Of a stretch of 64,000 nt of DNA, positions 29,620-40,018 are shown one piece after another. This stretch comes from Nematopogon swammerdamellus (Eukaryota; Arthropoda; Insecta; Lepidoptera; Adelidae), in contig OX336348.1 of NCBI GenBank assembly GCA_946902875.1, positions 14,099,741-14,163,740 on the forward strand, read 5' to 3'. The translations under genes were made by a program, and so were the position numbers. Positions within the stretch are counted from its first letter, which is position 1. Every line of letters begins with the position of its first letter. The notes below the pieces were generated by a model. It was not told where the DNA came from, made no database searches, and worked only from the letters and a program-made list of their open reading frames with translations.

Positions 29620-32309
29620 TATTTCTGAAAATCTTTTTTTTTTTTTTTTTTTTTTTTTTTCCAGGTTTAATCTGCGATCAGTCATCAACTATGAGCAGAT
29701 GGGTGGAGTGTTGGTTTGTCGCTCGGAGCTGATGATGCCGTGAGCATCTCTCCTCTTGAATGATGCTAGGGATATTTTTAATTCCCTAGTTCCATTATGT
29801 CGCGCCTTTTTAGACGTCTGACATAGTCCGGCATGGTCAGTTGGACAGCAAGCTGGTTCGGGTGGTGTTCCAATCGGGATCTGTACTTCGTCGCCATCGA
29901 TTTGATCTCTTCCTTTATTGTAGGCACATTGAGTAGGCTATGCACCTCTTCATTTTTAATGAACCAGGGTGCATTGGAGATTTGCTTCAGTATGTAGTTT
30001 TGTACCCTTTGTATGCAGCAGATATTTGACTCGCTAGCAGAGCCCCACAGCTGTATGCCGTACGTCCATATCGGCTTGAGCACTGTGTTGTAAACTAGTA
30101 ACTTATTGTCAGTAGACAATCTGGAGTTCCTTCCCAGCAGCCAGTAGAGACTTCTGTACTTGATGTTTATTGCATCTCTCTTTGTTTGAATGTGCTTCTT
30201 CCAGGTCAGTCTACGGTCTATATGCATTCCTAGATATTTCACTGTATCGCTGTGGGGTAGTACGCAATCACCTAGTTTCACTGGAGGACAATTTTCTTTT
30301 CTCAGTGAGAAGGTTACGTGGACAGACTTTGTGGCGCTCGCTTTTATTCTCCATCTTCGAAGCCATGCATCTATTTTGTCGAGTCCATGCTGTAATGAAG
30401 CAGATGCTTTTTCTGGATCTTTGTTGGATGCCATGGCTGCTGTGTCATCTGCATATGTTGCAATTGTTACCTCGGGACACTGTGGGAGGTCAGACGTGAA
30501 AATTGTGTACAAGACAGGTCCCAAAACTGATCCCTGAGGGACTCCTGCTTGTATATTGTGAAAGTGTGAGGTACAATCTCCTTCTTTAACCTGAAACAAT
30601 CTCGCCGACAGGTATGATTCCAGTATTCCATAGAAGGAGTGTGGCAGAAGTGTTTTTATTTTATACAGCAGGCCTTTGTGCCAGACCCTATCGAAAGCCT
30701 GCTGCACGTCTAGGAAGGCTGATGAGCAATATTCTTTATTTTCAAGGGATTTCCTTATCACACTGCATACTCTGTGAACTTGCTCTACTGTCGCATGTTT
30801 TTGTCTAAATCCAAACTGGTGTTGAGGTATTACTGCTTCTTCAGCCATAGCGCTTGACAGTCGTTTCAATAGGATCTTCTCAAACAGTTTGGATATGATT
30901 GGCAGGAGGCTGATAGGTCTGTAGGATGTGACCTCGTTTTCTGGTTTACCCTGTTTATGTATCATGATGATTTGAGATACCTTCCACAGAGCTGGGAAGT
31001 ATTCAACTCTCAACATTGCATTAAAAAGGGCGGTTAAGAATGAGATGCCCTTTTTTGGGAGTTCGTCCAGTACCTTCTTGGTGATGAGGTCAAATCCAGG
31101 TGCCTTTTTGTCTTCTAAGGTTTTGATAGTTTGGATGAGCTCTTGAGAACTGACGGCTCTGAGAGGTACGTCCAATTGGAAATCTTGCTGTAGCACTGCG
31201 TCTATATCAGTTTCGTCTGCCCCTTCGGTAGCTTCATTCGGAGTAAACACTGTGGCCAAATGCCTGGCAAACACATTAGCTTTTTCTTGTGTCGTCCTTG
31301 CCCAAGTATTATTAGGAAGCTTTATTGGTGGTTTGATATTTTGAGGCTGGTTGAAGTTTTTGGTCATTCTCCAGAGGGAGTAGTTAGTCGCTTTAGTGGC
31401 TGTAAGAGATTCCAATTGGGCCTGTAGGGACTCATTTTTTGCACTTTGTAGAGTAGTCTTCAGTTTGCGAGTCGCTTTATTAAGTGCTGATTTGTCATGT
31501 GGGTTTCTACTAGAGTGCCAAATACGACGCAGTCTTCTTTTCTCTAGTATTTGTTGCTTTATGGCCCACGGTACTTCGTTGTGTCTTCCGGTAGATGTCC
31601 CCTCGGGTGTGCATTCCCAACAAGCTGCTTGTATTATCTTACTGAATTCTTCTATAGCGTCCTCTATGTCTTCACTAGTATTTATTGGCATGTGCAGGTC
31701 TAGCCTATCATTTACTAGTTTGCGGAATGAGACCCAGTCAGTTAGTTTATTATGGAGTTGTGGCCGCCTCTCATTCTGTAGTACAGTTGCACTTGCTGTC
31801 ATTATGACGGGGATATGATTTGAGGAGCCATCTAGGCAGGGATGAATCGAAAAGAATAGGCGAGACAAGCCTTTTATTATAAAAAAGTCCAGTAAATCTG
31901 GCAGTTTATTTGGATCGGTAGGCCAGTGTGTGGGTTCAGCAGTTGCCATTGGAGACAGATGGTTTTTATCTACGCTTTTTTTAAGCTCCCTTCCTCTTGT
32001 AGTTATCAATCTTGACCCCCAGTGTGTGTGTTTGGAGTTCCAATCGCCTCCTGTTATAAAACGTGTTCCTAGAGACATAAAGTATTCAGAGAACAGAGGT
32101 TCAGTTATCTTGTGTTTTGGGGGACAATAGACTGAGGACACATTAAAGTTCCCATTCTTCTCTTCTACCCTTACGGTTGTCGCTTGAATGTGCTCTGTTT
32201 TAAACTGTGGAAGTTCATGGTGTTTAATGGAAGATCTTATTACAACTGCTGTTCCGCCATGCGCTGTTCCATCTGGGTGATTAGTGCTGGTGATTATTTC
32301 TGAAAATCT
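29620..32309 (-). mobile_element. 5'-truncated Jockey-type LINE
   Basis: The 15-bp TSD TATTTCTGAAAATCT lies at 29620-29634 and 32295-32309. The body is 29635-32294, with a T-run (poly(A) on minus) at 29635-29661. It lacks its 5' end, so it could not have moved again. Confidence 0.9.
29778..32294 (-). pseudogene. ORF2 of the Jockey-type LINE, N-terminally truncated
   Basis: Open for 838 codons from the insertion edge to a stop at 29778. It keeps most of the APE endonuclease (G-G-D-W-N-S-K-H-T-H-W-G-S near residue 86, S-N-H-I-P-V near 160) and a complete RT (A-F-L-D-V-Q-Q-A-F-D, G-V-P-Q-G-S-V-L-G-P, and catalytic Y-A-D-D-T). The C-terminal thumb with W-T-Y-G-I-Q-L-W-G is also present. There is no RNase H, as usual for Jockey. 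The first endonuclease residues and ORF1 are missing. The frame is unbroken, so the copy is young though incomplete. Confidence 0.88.
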
Positions 32310-32383
32310 GGGGAAATTCTGGTGGTTTCGACTGGCGCATGTGGTGGGCGAGCTAGAAAAGAGTTGGCAACACTGCTGGCACG

Positions 32384-32815
32384 GTACTATCGCAAATTTG
32401 TTTGAAGTGTCCAGGCACTGGTTTGTTGCGTCGTCGTTGTAATTAGAAAAATATATTTTTGTGGTTCTCGCGGTGCGAGAACTTAAACAACAGACGTTAA
32501 AAGCTACGACAGAATTGGCTGTATACTCTAATGAGTTTTGCCTGTTTCGGGAGGAGACGAATTAATCTAAAAAAAAAAAGCACGGATTTGTGAAAGTTAT
32601 GAATGAGGTAAGTTTACCTTGTTTGAAATTAAACCAACCATACAATCAATTTCACAAACTTTCATATTTCCATTCATCATAGTCTCTTGAGTACATTTCC
32701 ATCATCAAGAAAAGTAGTTCCACGGCCCAGACTCGATGTTAAACTGTTGGGCAAAGCAAAAAAAAAAACGTCTGTTTTCCGTCCAGTTGAGTGTAGTCTC
32801 TGTAAACACAATTTC
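32384..32815. other. Gene-free DNA after hAT element 3
   Basis: Mixed AT-rich sequence. GTGAAAGTTATGAATGA near 32593 and TCACAAACTTTCAT near 32650 are loosely complementary. Nothing coding is seen. Confidence 0.4.
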
Positions 32816-33160
32816 CACTACCCCATACTAGGTGGTAGATTGTAGCCGCCTGGGTTACTGTACCACCGTACTGGATTTAAGATGGCTGTGTAGCAGCCTT
32901 GTCTGTTTTCTTCTCTAGTCCAGTATAGCCAGCAATCCAGAGGGAAGTTTCCGGTGTGGCACCTTCTTAGAGGTGATATTGACTATGAGATGACTTGGGT
33001 ATGGGTGGCTGAGTGAAAGGGACCAGACATTATGCTCTGATCAGCCAATATCGCCTCTGAGAAGTTAGGTGACATACCGGAGACTTCCCTTTGGATTGGT
33101 GGCTATACTGGACTAGAGGACACAGCTGAGGCTGCTGTGTGGCCATTTGTCGTACAGTTT
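32816..33160. mobile_element. Two SINE B bodies in head-to-head inverted arrangement
   Basis: 32816-32995 reads plus (CTAGGTGGTAG... CCAGTATAGCCAGCAATCCAG... GAGGTGATATTGAC). 33000-33160 is the reverse complement of the same part (GCCAATATCGCCTCTGAGAAG ... CCATTTGTCGTACAG). The tRNA-like heads are missing from both. Confidence 0.75.
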
Positions 33161-33853
33161 CGTGGAATTGAAGTCAGTGGACAGTTTTAAAAACCATATG
33201 GACAAATACTATTAATAAAAATATATTAAAGCAACTAATTGAAAAAATCAATCGAGAGAGTCTGCATGTACACATGCAGCCGTCAAACTTAGTTTGTGAA
33301 TTTTATTTTGTGTTTGCGCAGTTTGTAAATTAAACAAAATTTTTTCGTAAGAAAAATTTTCAACCTTGGTAGCCCATATTGCCCCACCTAGTCTTCATAC
33401 AACGTATTGTTTGAAGTATTGAATAAAGTTGAAACCTTTGTCTGTTCGTTAGAGTTTGTCTCGATTATGCAGCGTTAACGACTAAAGCGCGAGAGGTGTT
33501 TGAAGTTTGCGTGTTTTCGCATTTTTCAAAACATGCCAGATTGAAGGGCTGATTTGGGCCTGAAGGGATGGAATGACAAAATAAAAATGTATTACCTACT
33601 TGAATTCGTCAGATGGATCTTTCATCCGACATATTTAGAATTGTTGTACGTAGTCTGCTTGCTGAGTACTAAGCGTCGCAAAGTACAAAAAAAAGTCTTA
33701 ATTTTTTTTAGTCGCACCCCCTTACCCGAGCCCAAAGACGTTTCATCAAATTCACGTCAGGTAAGAATCAAGTGCACTCAACGTACAAAGTACACGCATC
33801 AGCCTAAATCTGCTAGTGTATACTACAATAATAATAATAATAACACATAATGA

Positions 33854-34600
33854 AGGACCATTGACATCTGCCGCGCCTGCCACCAACCTGGCGAGTCCCT
33901 CAGACATGTGATTTCCGGTTGTTCGCAGCTTGCCAACACCGAGTATTTGCATAGACACAACCTAGTAGCCAGGATTATCCACCAGCAACTTGCCTTAAAG
34001 TTCAACCTTGTAGGTACCGAAGTGCCTTACTATAAGTACAATCCGCCGCCAGTTCTCGAGAACGGTCATGTCACACTCTACTGGGACCGGTCCATTATTA
34101 CAGATAGGACTATTCTCGCGAATAGACCTGATATTGTGATAATGGACCGGGAGGCGAGGCGCGCAACGCTCGTCGATATCGCCGTGCCGCACGATGGTAA
34201 CCTCGTCAGTAAGGAAGCAGAGAAGATGCTGAAGTATCTAGATCTGCAGCACGAGTTTACCAAAATGTGGCCCGTCGACTCGACGATCGTTGTGCCCATA
34301 GTCGTTTCGGCGCATGGGCTGATAGCGAAAAGCCTCGACGACCACCTTGAGAGGCTCTCGCTGAGTGGTTGGGTCAAGGGCCAGATCCAGAAGGCAGCCC
34401 TGCTCGACACTGCACGCATCGTCCGGAGGTTCCTCTCTTTGGGACCCGATCATTGGTAGCTTGGGCTCGCCCCGCCGCCGGTGGTGGAAACTCCATTTTT
34501 TTAAGGTTAATTTTGTATATGTTTTTAATGTTAGGTTTTGAATATGTACAAAATTAGTTTTAAGAATATGTGTTAATAAAGGAATAAAATAATAATAATA
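33854..34600 (+). pseudogene. C-terminal end of a LINE with restriction-like nuclease region
   Basis: The open frame 33854-34459 begins after a TGA at 33851. It carries a zinc knuckle C-R-A-C-x7-H-x4-C, then H-R-H-N-L-V-A-R-I-I-H, and R-P-D-I-V-I-M-D ... L-V-D-I-A-V-P-H-D, a PD-(D/E)xK-like block. This order (CCHC, H-D/N, PD...) matches the C-terminus of R2-like non-LTR elements with restriction-like endonucleases. The RT is missing. A 3' UTR with GGTGGTGGAAAC and an AATAAAATAATAATAAT tail follows to about 34600. Confidence 0.65.
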
Positions 34601-34840
34601 AGAGGCTCTCGCTGAGTGGTTGGGTCAGGGGCCAGATCCAGAAGGCAGCCCTACTCGACACTGCGCGTATAGTCCGGAGGTTTCTCTCTTTGGGACCCGA
34701 CCATCCGTAGCCTGGGCTCGCCCTCCGCCGGTGGTGGAAACTTCGTTTCTTTTTATATTAATTTTAGGTTTTAATTAAAAAAAAAAAATTAAATTATATA
34801 ACAGGAAATGTGGAAATAAATGGATGAAATAATAATAAAA
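34601..34840 (+). pseudogene. Second, shorter copy of the same LINE 3' end
   Basis: It repeats the last 90 coding bases and 3' UTR of the previous copy (AGAGGCTCTCGCTGAGTGG ... CCGCCGGTGGTGGAAAC), with differences, and ends in GATGAAATAATAATAAAAAA. The ATG at 34820 belongs to this tail and is not the start of the downstream gene. Confidence 0.75.
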
Positions 34841-34909
34841 AAAACCGTTGGGTCTGAACTAAATACCATGCCAGTACTTTCAGTTGTGTATGAAACCATT
34901 ACAGACACA

Positions 34910-35053
34910 ATGGCTTCGTACGCGTCGGTATTCGAACGCGTGTGTCGCGTGTGCCTGCGTCACTGCGCTCCGGACGTCGCGATGACGCCGCTGCACGACA
35001 GCGACCGAATCAACAACTACGGCCTGGCTGTGTTGACGTTCGCCGACGTTACG
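34910..35053 (+). CDS. ZAD-C2H2 zinc-finger gene, exon 1 (start of ZAD)
   Basis: ATG at 34910 (ACACAATGGCT), donor ACG|GTGAGC at 35053/35054, 48 codons, phase 0. It encodes V-C-R-V-C-L-R, the first Cys pair of a zinc-finger-associated domain, then H-D-S-D-R-I-N-N-Y and L-T-F-A-D-V-T. Joining to exon 2 gives A-D-V-T|I-I-A-D-D-G-L-P-S-Q-I-C-R-K-C, a complete four-Cys ZAD. ZADs are dimerisation modules at the N-terminus of arthropod zinc-finger transcription factors. Earlier in-frame ATGs at 34820 and 34868 lie in or near a LINE tail and would add no domain. The promoter is not identified. Confidence 0.85.
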
Positions 35054-35158
35054 GTGAGCGAGGAGCGTCCGTAAACCACGCGGTCCCATATTGTGGCCTT
35101 TTTTTTTAATTTTTTACTTTTTCACTCCAAGTAGCCCACGGTTGTTTTGACTTGCAAA

Positions 35159-35494
35159 TGTTTTTTTTTTATGGAAACTGACATGGTTGGCTACTTCACC
35201 TACAACATCCGTGATGTCAGCCCATAACACCGGGTGAACTAGGTGCCATGTCAGTGCTTCCCTTCGGTCGTGCCGGCTACACTGAACTGGACGGAAAACA
35301 CAAACTATTTACATAGCCGTTTCCCCCGACGTTTCATTTAGTGCGGTGGTACCAACCCTGGCGGGTTGAACCCTACCACCTAGTGAGGTAAGAAGGGAAG
35401 GGACCTGACCATCCAAGTACTGACCGTGCCCAGCGTTGCTTAACAATCAATAGCAACAGTCGACTGTCTGCACCACTGAGCTATCAAGGCTGAC
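35159..35494 (-). mobile_element. SINE family A with internal deletion
   Basis: It runs from the T-run and ATGGAAACTGACATGG at 35159 to CTATCAAGGCTGAC at 35494. About 60 bases between AGGGACCT and GACCATCCAAGTACTGACC (the B-like box region) are missing. It lies in intron 1 of the zinc-finger gene. Confidence 0.8.
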
Positions 35495-35611
35495 AAAGGC
35501 AAGAGGCTTATAATAGTAGTAGGTTTTATGTCACACTCATCGAATGAACAGACACCTTTTTTTTATAGAAAGCGCGACATGTGACGCCGAGCCAACGATA
35601 AGATGGCGTCT

Positions 35612-35720
35612 AACGAAGCGCATGGACAATCGGTGTTATGCGGGGGCTGCGAATGCCGTGCCGGCCTGACAGGTGCCTATACACGCCTCTCTTGTAGGAC
35701 CAAAGACTACTTGAAGAGAA
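35612..35720 (-). pseudogene. LINE C-terminal fragment
   Basis: The minus strand reads S-Y-K-R-G-V-Y-R-H-L-S-G-R-H-G-I-R-S-P-R-I-T, similar to frames at 48930-48990 (+) and more distantly 39830-39890 (+). These resemble the end of CR1/Jockey-like RT proteins (F-K-x-R-V/I-N-x-x-L). Confidence 0.45.
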
Positions 35721-35889
35721 ATATAGTTCATACTGTTTAGATATGATAATGAACAAACATAGAATACTGTATGCTGAAATATAGTTTACATCGCACGAAC
35801 GAAACGTCAAGAATGATAACCTCACCTCTCTCTTGCTTCAAGGGTTCCTCTGTGAACGAACCGAACATGTGCTTTTCTAATTATTAATA

Positions 35890-36047
35890 TACCTAGTTTA
35901 CAAGAAAGTATGTGGGACGACGACATCACGTACGTCGTCGGCAGAAAGCAATGGTTCCGTATCGCTGAAGGCCGGGAGGACTGGAGGAAAATTGGAGAGG
36001 CGTATGTCCAGCAGTGGACGCTTACACGCTGACTGACTGACTGACAA
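35890..36047 (+). pseudogene. LINE 3' end (RTE-like) with CTGA tail
   Basis: The frame W-D-D-D-I-T-Y-V-V-G, W-F-R-I-A-E-G-R-E-D-W and G-E-A-Y-V-Q-Q-W-T, then a stop and GACTGACTGACTGAC, matches the extreme C-terminus and microsatellite tail common in moth RTE-type LINEs. Only the last 50 residues are left. Confidence 0.6.
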
Positions 36048-36280
36048 GAAAGTATAGGTAAGCATGTTTTATTCAAGAATCCCAACACATACGAAACCAG
36101 GCCTCACACACTCTATGTACTTGCGCGCGATAACTACCTACCGCCCGCCGGGCCGCCGGCGACCCATAATTCATTGGGCTGTCGACAGCCGCGCGGAGCT
36201 AACCTACTACGCGAGTGCGCGCTCACGCTATTGCTTCGTACCCTGTGTTCGTACCTACCTATATCTTAATTCAAGTTGAC

Positions 36281-36388
36281 ATGGCTTCTGTTAATAGTGG
36301 CAGTTTATGTGCAGTAGATGGATGTAAATCCAGCAAGAGGTGATATAAAAATCTTTCTTTTTCTCATTTACCTGCTGATAAAAAAATG
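36281..36388 (+). pseudogene. Possible THAP-domain N-terminal fragment
   Basis: From ATG 36281: M-A-S-V-N-S-G-S-L-C-A-V-D-G-C-K-S-S-K-R, a TGA, then L-S-F-S-H-L-P-A-D-K-K followed by a GTGAGTG donor-like sequence. The C-x4-C and the F-x-x-L-P-x-D spacing recall the start of THAP zinc fingers (host or P-element type). The in-frame TGA argues for a remnant. No further exon was found. Confidence 0.35.
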
Positions 36389-37060
36389 TGAGTGTATTTG
36401 TGTTCTTTGAGCAATACTTATTCTAAAAAACCAGACAAGTGCGAGTCGGACTCGCACACAAAGGGTTCCATACCATCGTACAAGAATTAACACTATGTAC
36501 TTTATTTTTTATATTTTTACTATTTGTTGTTGTAGCGGTAATAGAAATACAGCCCGCTGACAGACGGAAGGACAGCGGGGCTTACTAATAGGGTCCCGTT
36601 GGCACCCTTTAGGTACGGAACATGGAAATAGGTATTTCAGTTTATGTTGTGTTTCGCTGGAGTTTCGGTATGTTCGAGATATCTGTCTGTTTGTCTATCA
36701 CAGTCACTTTACGATTTGTGTGCATACAGCTGACATCTTGTGGTTGTTGAGGCAATTGTAAGACTACGTACGACGCAACGGAACGGAAAACAACGTCCGT
36801 GAAGATAGGGAAATTTAAATTTTAGGGGGGGGGGGGGGGGGGGGGGTCTGGTTTGCAGACGGCGCGCGACACTTTGAAGAAAGCTAGCGGCATGTGCTAG
36901 CGGCGCGTAGCGGTAGGCGGTTCGCTTGTCGGCTTCCTTTGACTCTTTTGTTGGTGCGCCGCGCCTCGCCGCCGCAACACGCCGCCGCCGCTCAGTCTAA
37001 TAAGACCGACACGTGCGGTCCGCGCTTTCATCTGCTTTAAAGCAAACGTCGGCTTCGTTA
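36389..37060. other. Gene-free: moth repeat and a 22-base G run
   Basis: 36425-36625 has ACAAGTGCGAGTCGGACTCG and GGGTCCCGTTGGCACCCTTT, a repeat met elsewhere in the window (9260-9295 and about 51690-51780). 36825-36846 is 22 consecutive G. The part after it is GC-rich (GGCGGTTCGCTTGTCGG) without an ORF. Confidence 0.5.
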
Positions 37061-38936
37061 TACAGGGTGTCCCAGAAACCGACGATAATCCTTTAACAGA
37101 AGATAGGGCTGCTAATTACCTCTCAAAATATCTAATTTTAGGTTTAGTAAAAATGGCTTAGTTTTTGAGATATTGTCATTTTTGTAAAAATCCAAAATTT
37201 TCTCCCTCAGCTCATTTTTTTAAATGCCACGAGTACAAATGTAAGATTTTCTTAAATCTAGTTTTTGTCAAATATTCCCGAAAAGTAAGGCTTTCACACG
37301 GTATAATTAATTTTTTTATGTTTAATCCTGTTTAGCTGAAAAACGACTTAAGAGCCACATGTTAAAAAATTTTCAGCCTCATCCCTTGAGTTTGGCCCTT
37401 CGCCGTGAAAAAAAAAATTACTATACTAAAGTGGCATTATGCAACAAAAATACGCCCATCTAATGTAGTTTTTAAAATGGTACATCACTTACCGATTTGC
37501 CGAATAATTTATGAGATATTGTTATTTAACTGCAAAAGGACCTCGGAATTTGATAACTGTTCTACCAAGTACGAATTGGAATAAAATAAACACTTGAAGT
37601 AAATTGGTCTTTATTCACCTGTTAAAGTAGATGTTCAAATTGTTTACCACCTGCACAAATGCTAGCTCGACATCTTCTCACAAATGCCCGGTTGATGCGT
37701 CGAGCATGTATTCGATGCAAGTGCAGATACGTCCACCTATGCTATGTAAATAGTTTGTGTTTTTCGTCCAATTGACTATAGTCGGCACGACCGAAGGGAA
37801 GCACTGACGTGGCACCAAGTTCACCCGGTGTTATGGGCTGACATCACGGATGTTGTAGGTGATGTAGCCAACCATGTCAGTTTACATAAAAAAAAACTTT
37901 CTGTAATTCTTTCTTTGAGCTCTATCAAGTTTTCCACCGGTTTCCCGTAAACTTTTTCTTTTAAATAACCCCAATAATAAAGATCTAACGGATTTAAATC
38001 CGGTGATCTAGACGTCGTCCGGTCTATCTGTGGGGATGCAAGTGGCTAGGAGGCAAGAAGACGTCCGTTGAATAGTAGAGACTTTAAACGGGCGAATTAT
38101 CTTGAGTTTCTGAAACAGGAGCTTCAGAGCCTTTTAGAAGATGTACTTATTGGTCATACGGAGGTGGTTGCAAAATGATGGCTGCCCAACCCATTACGCT
38201 AGAGAAGTGCGTAATTTTTTAGACCAAGCATATCCCCACAGATGGATCGGAGGTGGAAGTATCTGCACTTGCATCGAGTACTTGCTCGACGCATCAACCG
38301 GGCATTTGTGAGAAGATGTCGAGCTAGCATTTGTGCACGTTGTAAACAATTTGAAAATCTACTTTAACAGGTTAATAAAGACCAATTACTTCAAATATTT
38401 ATTTTATTCCAATTCGTAGTTGGTAGAACAGTTATCAAATTCCGAGGTCAGTTGCAGTTAAATAACAATATATCATAAATTATTGGGCAAAGCGGTAAGT
38501 GATGTACCATTTTAAAAACTACATTAGATGGGCGTATTTTTTTTGCATAATGCCACTTTAGTGCAGTAATTTTTTTTTTCACCGCGAAGGGCCAAACTTA
38601 AAGGATGAGGCTGAAATTTTTTTAACATGTGGCTCTTAAGTCGTTTTTCAGCTAAACAGGATTAAACATAAAAAAATAAATTATACCGTGTGAAAGCCTT
38701 ACTTTTCGGGAATATTTGACAAAAACTAGATTTAAGAAAATCTTACATTTGTACTCGTGGCATTTAAAAAAATGAGCTGAGGGAGAAAATTTTGGATTTT
38801 TACAAAAATGACAATATCTCAAAAACTAAGCCATTTTTACTAAACCTAAAATTAGATATTCTGAGAGGTAATTAGCAGCTCTATCTCCTGTTAAAGGATT
38901 ATCGTCGGTTTCTGGGACACCCTGTATAATAAGTCC
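37061..38936. mobile_element. Palindromic mariner/Tc1-type element with 690-bp arms
   Basis: Ends TACAGGGTGTCCCAGAAACC and its complement, with TA at both sides. Left arm 37061-37740 matches the reverse complement of about 38245-38936. Both arms encode the same transposase C-terminus (A-R-R-I-N-R-A-F-V-R-R-C-R-A-S-I-C). The middle holds a + strand block N-D-G-C-P-T-H-Y-A-R-E-V, a catalytic-Asp region, broken by frameshifts, and a SINE A fragment at 37739-37896. It looks like two 3' halves of one transposon joined head to head. Confidence 0.8.
37739..37896 (+). mobile_element. SINE A, 5'-truncated, in the palindromic element
   Basis: GCTATGTAAATAGTTTGTG through GTTATGGGCTGACATCACGG to CCATGTCAGTTTACAT and poly(A). 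It sits at the inner edge of the left arm. Confidence 0.75.
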
Positions 38937-39741
38937 GCCTTCTGCCAAGCAGAAAGGTGTATGTAAAGGTCGACTGGAAGTAATTTCCGCCGGCAATAAG
39001 TCCGGATTCGCTTGGCAGATGTATTTTTAATCTATACTGAATAAAATCAGTTAGATAAGCATGCGTACAGGTAACAATAATAATATTACACGGTTAGTAG
39101 GTAGGTAGGTAGGATTACCTGAAGTATTTTCGGACTGAACTAATTTCTTCCTCTAATATATTTTAACGAGGGCGAAGCCGCGGGCATAAGTTGTAGTAGC
39201 CTATATGTTAAACCAAAAAAAAGATAGGTACTTACCCATCCAACAGTAAAAAAACATTTTTAAATGTGTGTTGTAGCTCTCGAATATAATGCATTGATAT
39301 TTTTATCGAAAGTAGCAGCCCTAGCGTCACCGAGTTTGCTTCAAGGCCCCGCGTCTGCGCGCAGCTGCAAAGCAATAATCACTCTTTACGCTCTTTCGTT
39401 TAGGTACATTTTCGCACGCAGCGACTGGCGACGTAAAAGTTTAGGCTATTAAAGCCGAAGGTATTGAACTTTTTCTATGGAGAGATTCATCTGTTACGAA
39501 GTAACTATTAAGTAATCTGTGACGAAACCATTTAGAAATGCAATACACACCGTGGTGTAGGTGTTGCCTCCGTCGCAAGTTGGCGTTAACGGATAAGGTA
39601 ACAGGATGCCATATTGGAAAATTTGACCGACGCGGTTGAGCGTTTGTGAAGAACGAAGTATGTGACACTCCGCTGCAGCGTCGTACGGTCGCACTATAGG
39701 TTTTTTTTTTCATTCTTACTTCGTGCGAGCGAAGCCACAGG
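38937..39741. other. Gene-free intron 1 DNA
   Basis: It contains TAGGTAGGTAGGTAGG near 39100 and GAGGGCGAAGCCGCGGGCAT near 39170, one of several relatives of a GCGAGCGAAGCCGCGGGC motif. A plausible gene is not seen. Confidence 0.45.
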
Positions 39742-39901
39742 TAATTGTGTAACGATTTTGAGAACCCATCCTAGGGTGTGGAACTGTCTCCCGGCGATTG
39801 TGTTTCCCGAATCCTTTAACCTGGGTGTCTTCAAACGTCGTATCAACAGGTTAGACAGCCTAGCAGCAGTCCGCAAATCTGATGGCATGGCGCCTCACTG
39901 A
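39742..39901 (+). pseudogene. LINE C-terminal fragment
   Basis: Frame R-V-W-N-C-L-P-A-I-V-F-P, then F-N-L-G-V-F-K-R-R-I-N-R-L: the W-N-x-L-P ... F-K-x-R-(I/V)-N pattern at the end of CR1/Jockey-like RTs. Truncated on both sides. Confidence 0.6.
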
Positions 39902-40018
39902 GCGTGGTTTCGCGAGGAGAGGGGTTATTGGCTCTGTCGACTGTACCATTGGTCCCTCGACACAGCCACCCATGTTGGTTTACATAAAAAAAAATTTAAT
40001 ATGGTATTTTTTTCACAG

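Larger units (their letters stand above)
28863..32375. mobile_element. hAT-type element 3 carrying a LINE insertion
   Basis: TIRs CAGTGTTGCCAACTT and GAGTTGGCAACACTG, with the 8-bp TSD CTGGCACG at 28855-28862 and 32376-32383. Without the LINE it is about 840 bp and encodes nothing. Its left part holds repeated (T)GGTGGTTTG and AGTGCTAGCGCCACTAGAT words. Confidence 0.92.

Noticed and set aside
34820..34909. Upstream ATG codons for the ZAD gene
   Set aside because: 34820 lies in a LINE tail; neither ATG adds conserved sequence before the ZAD.
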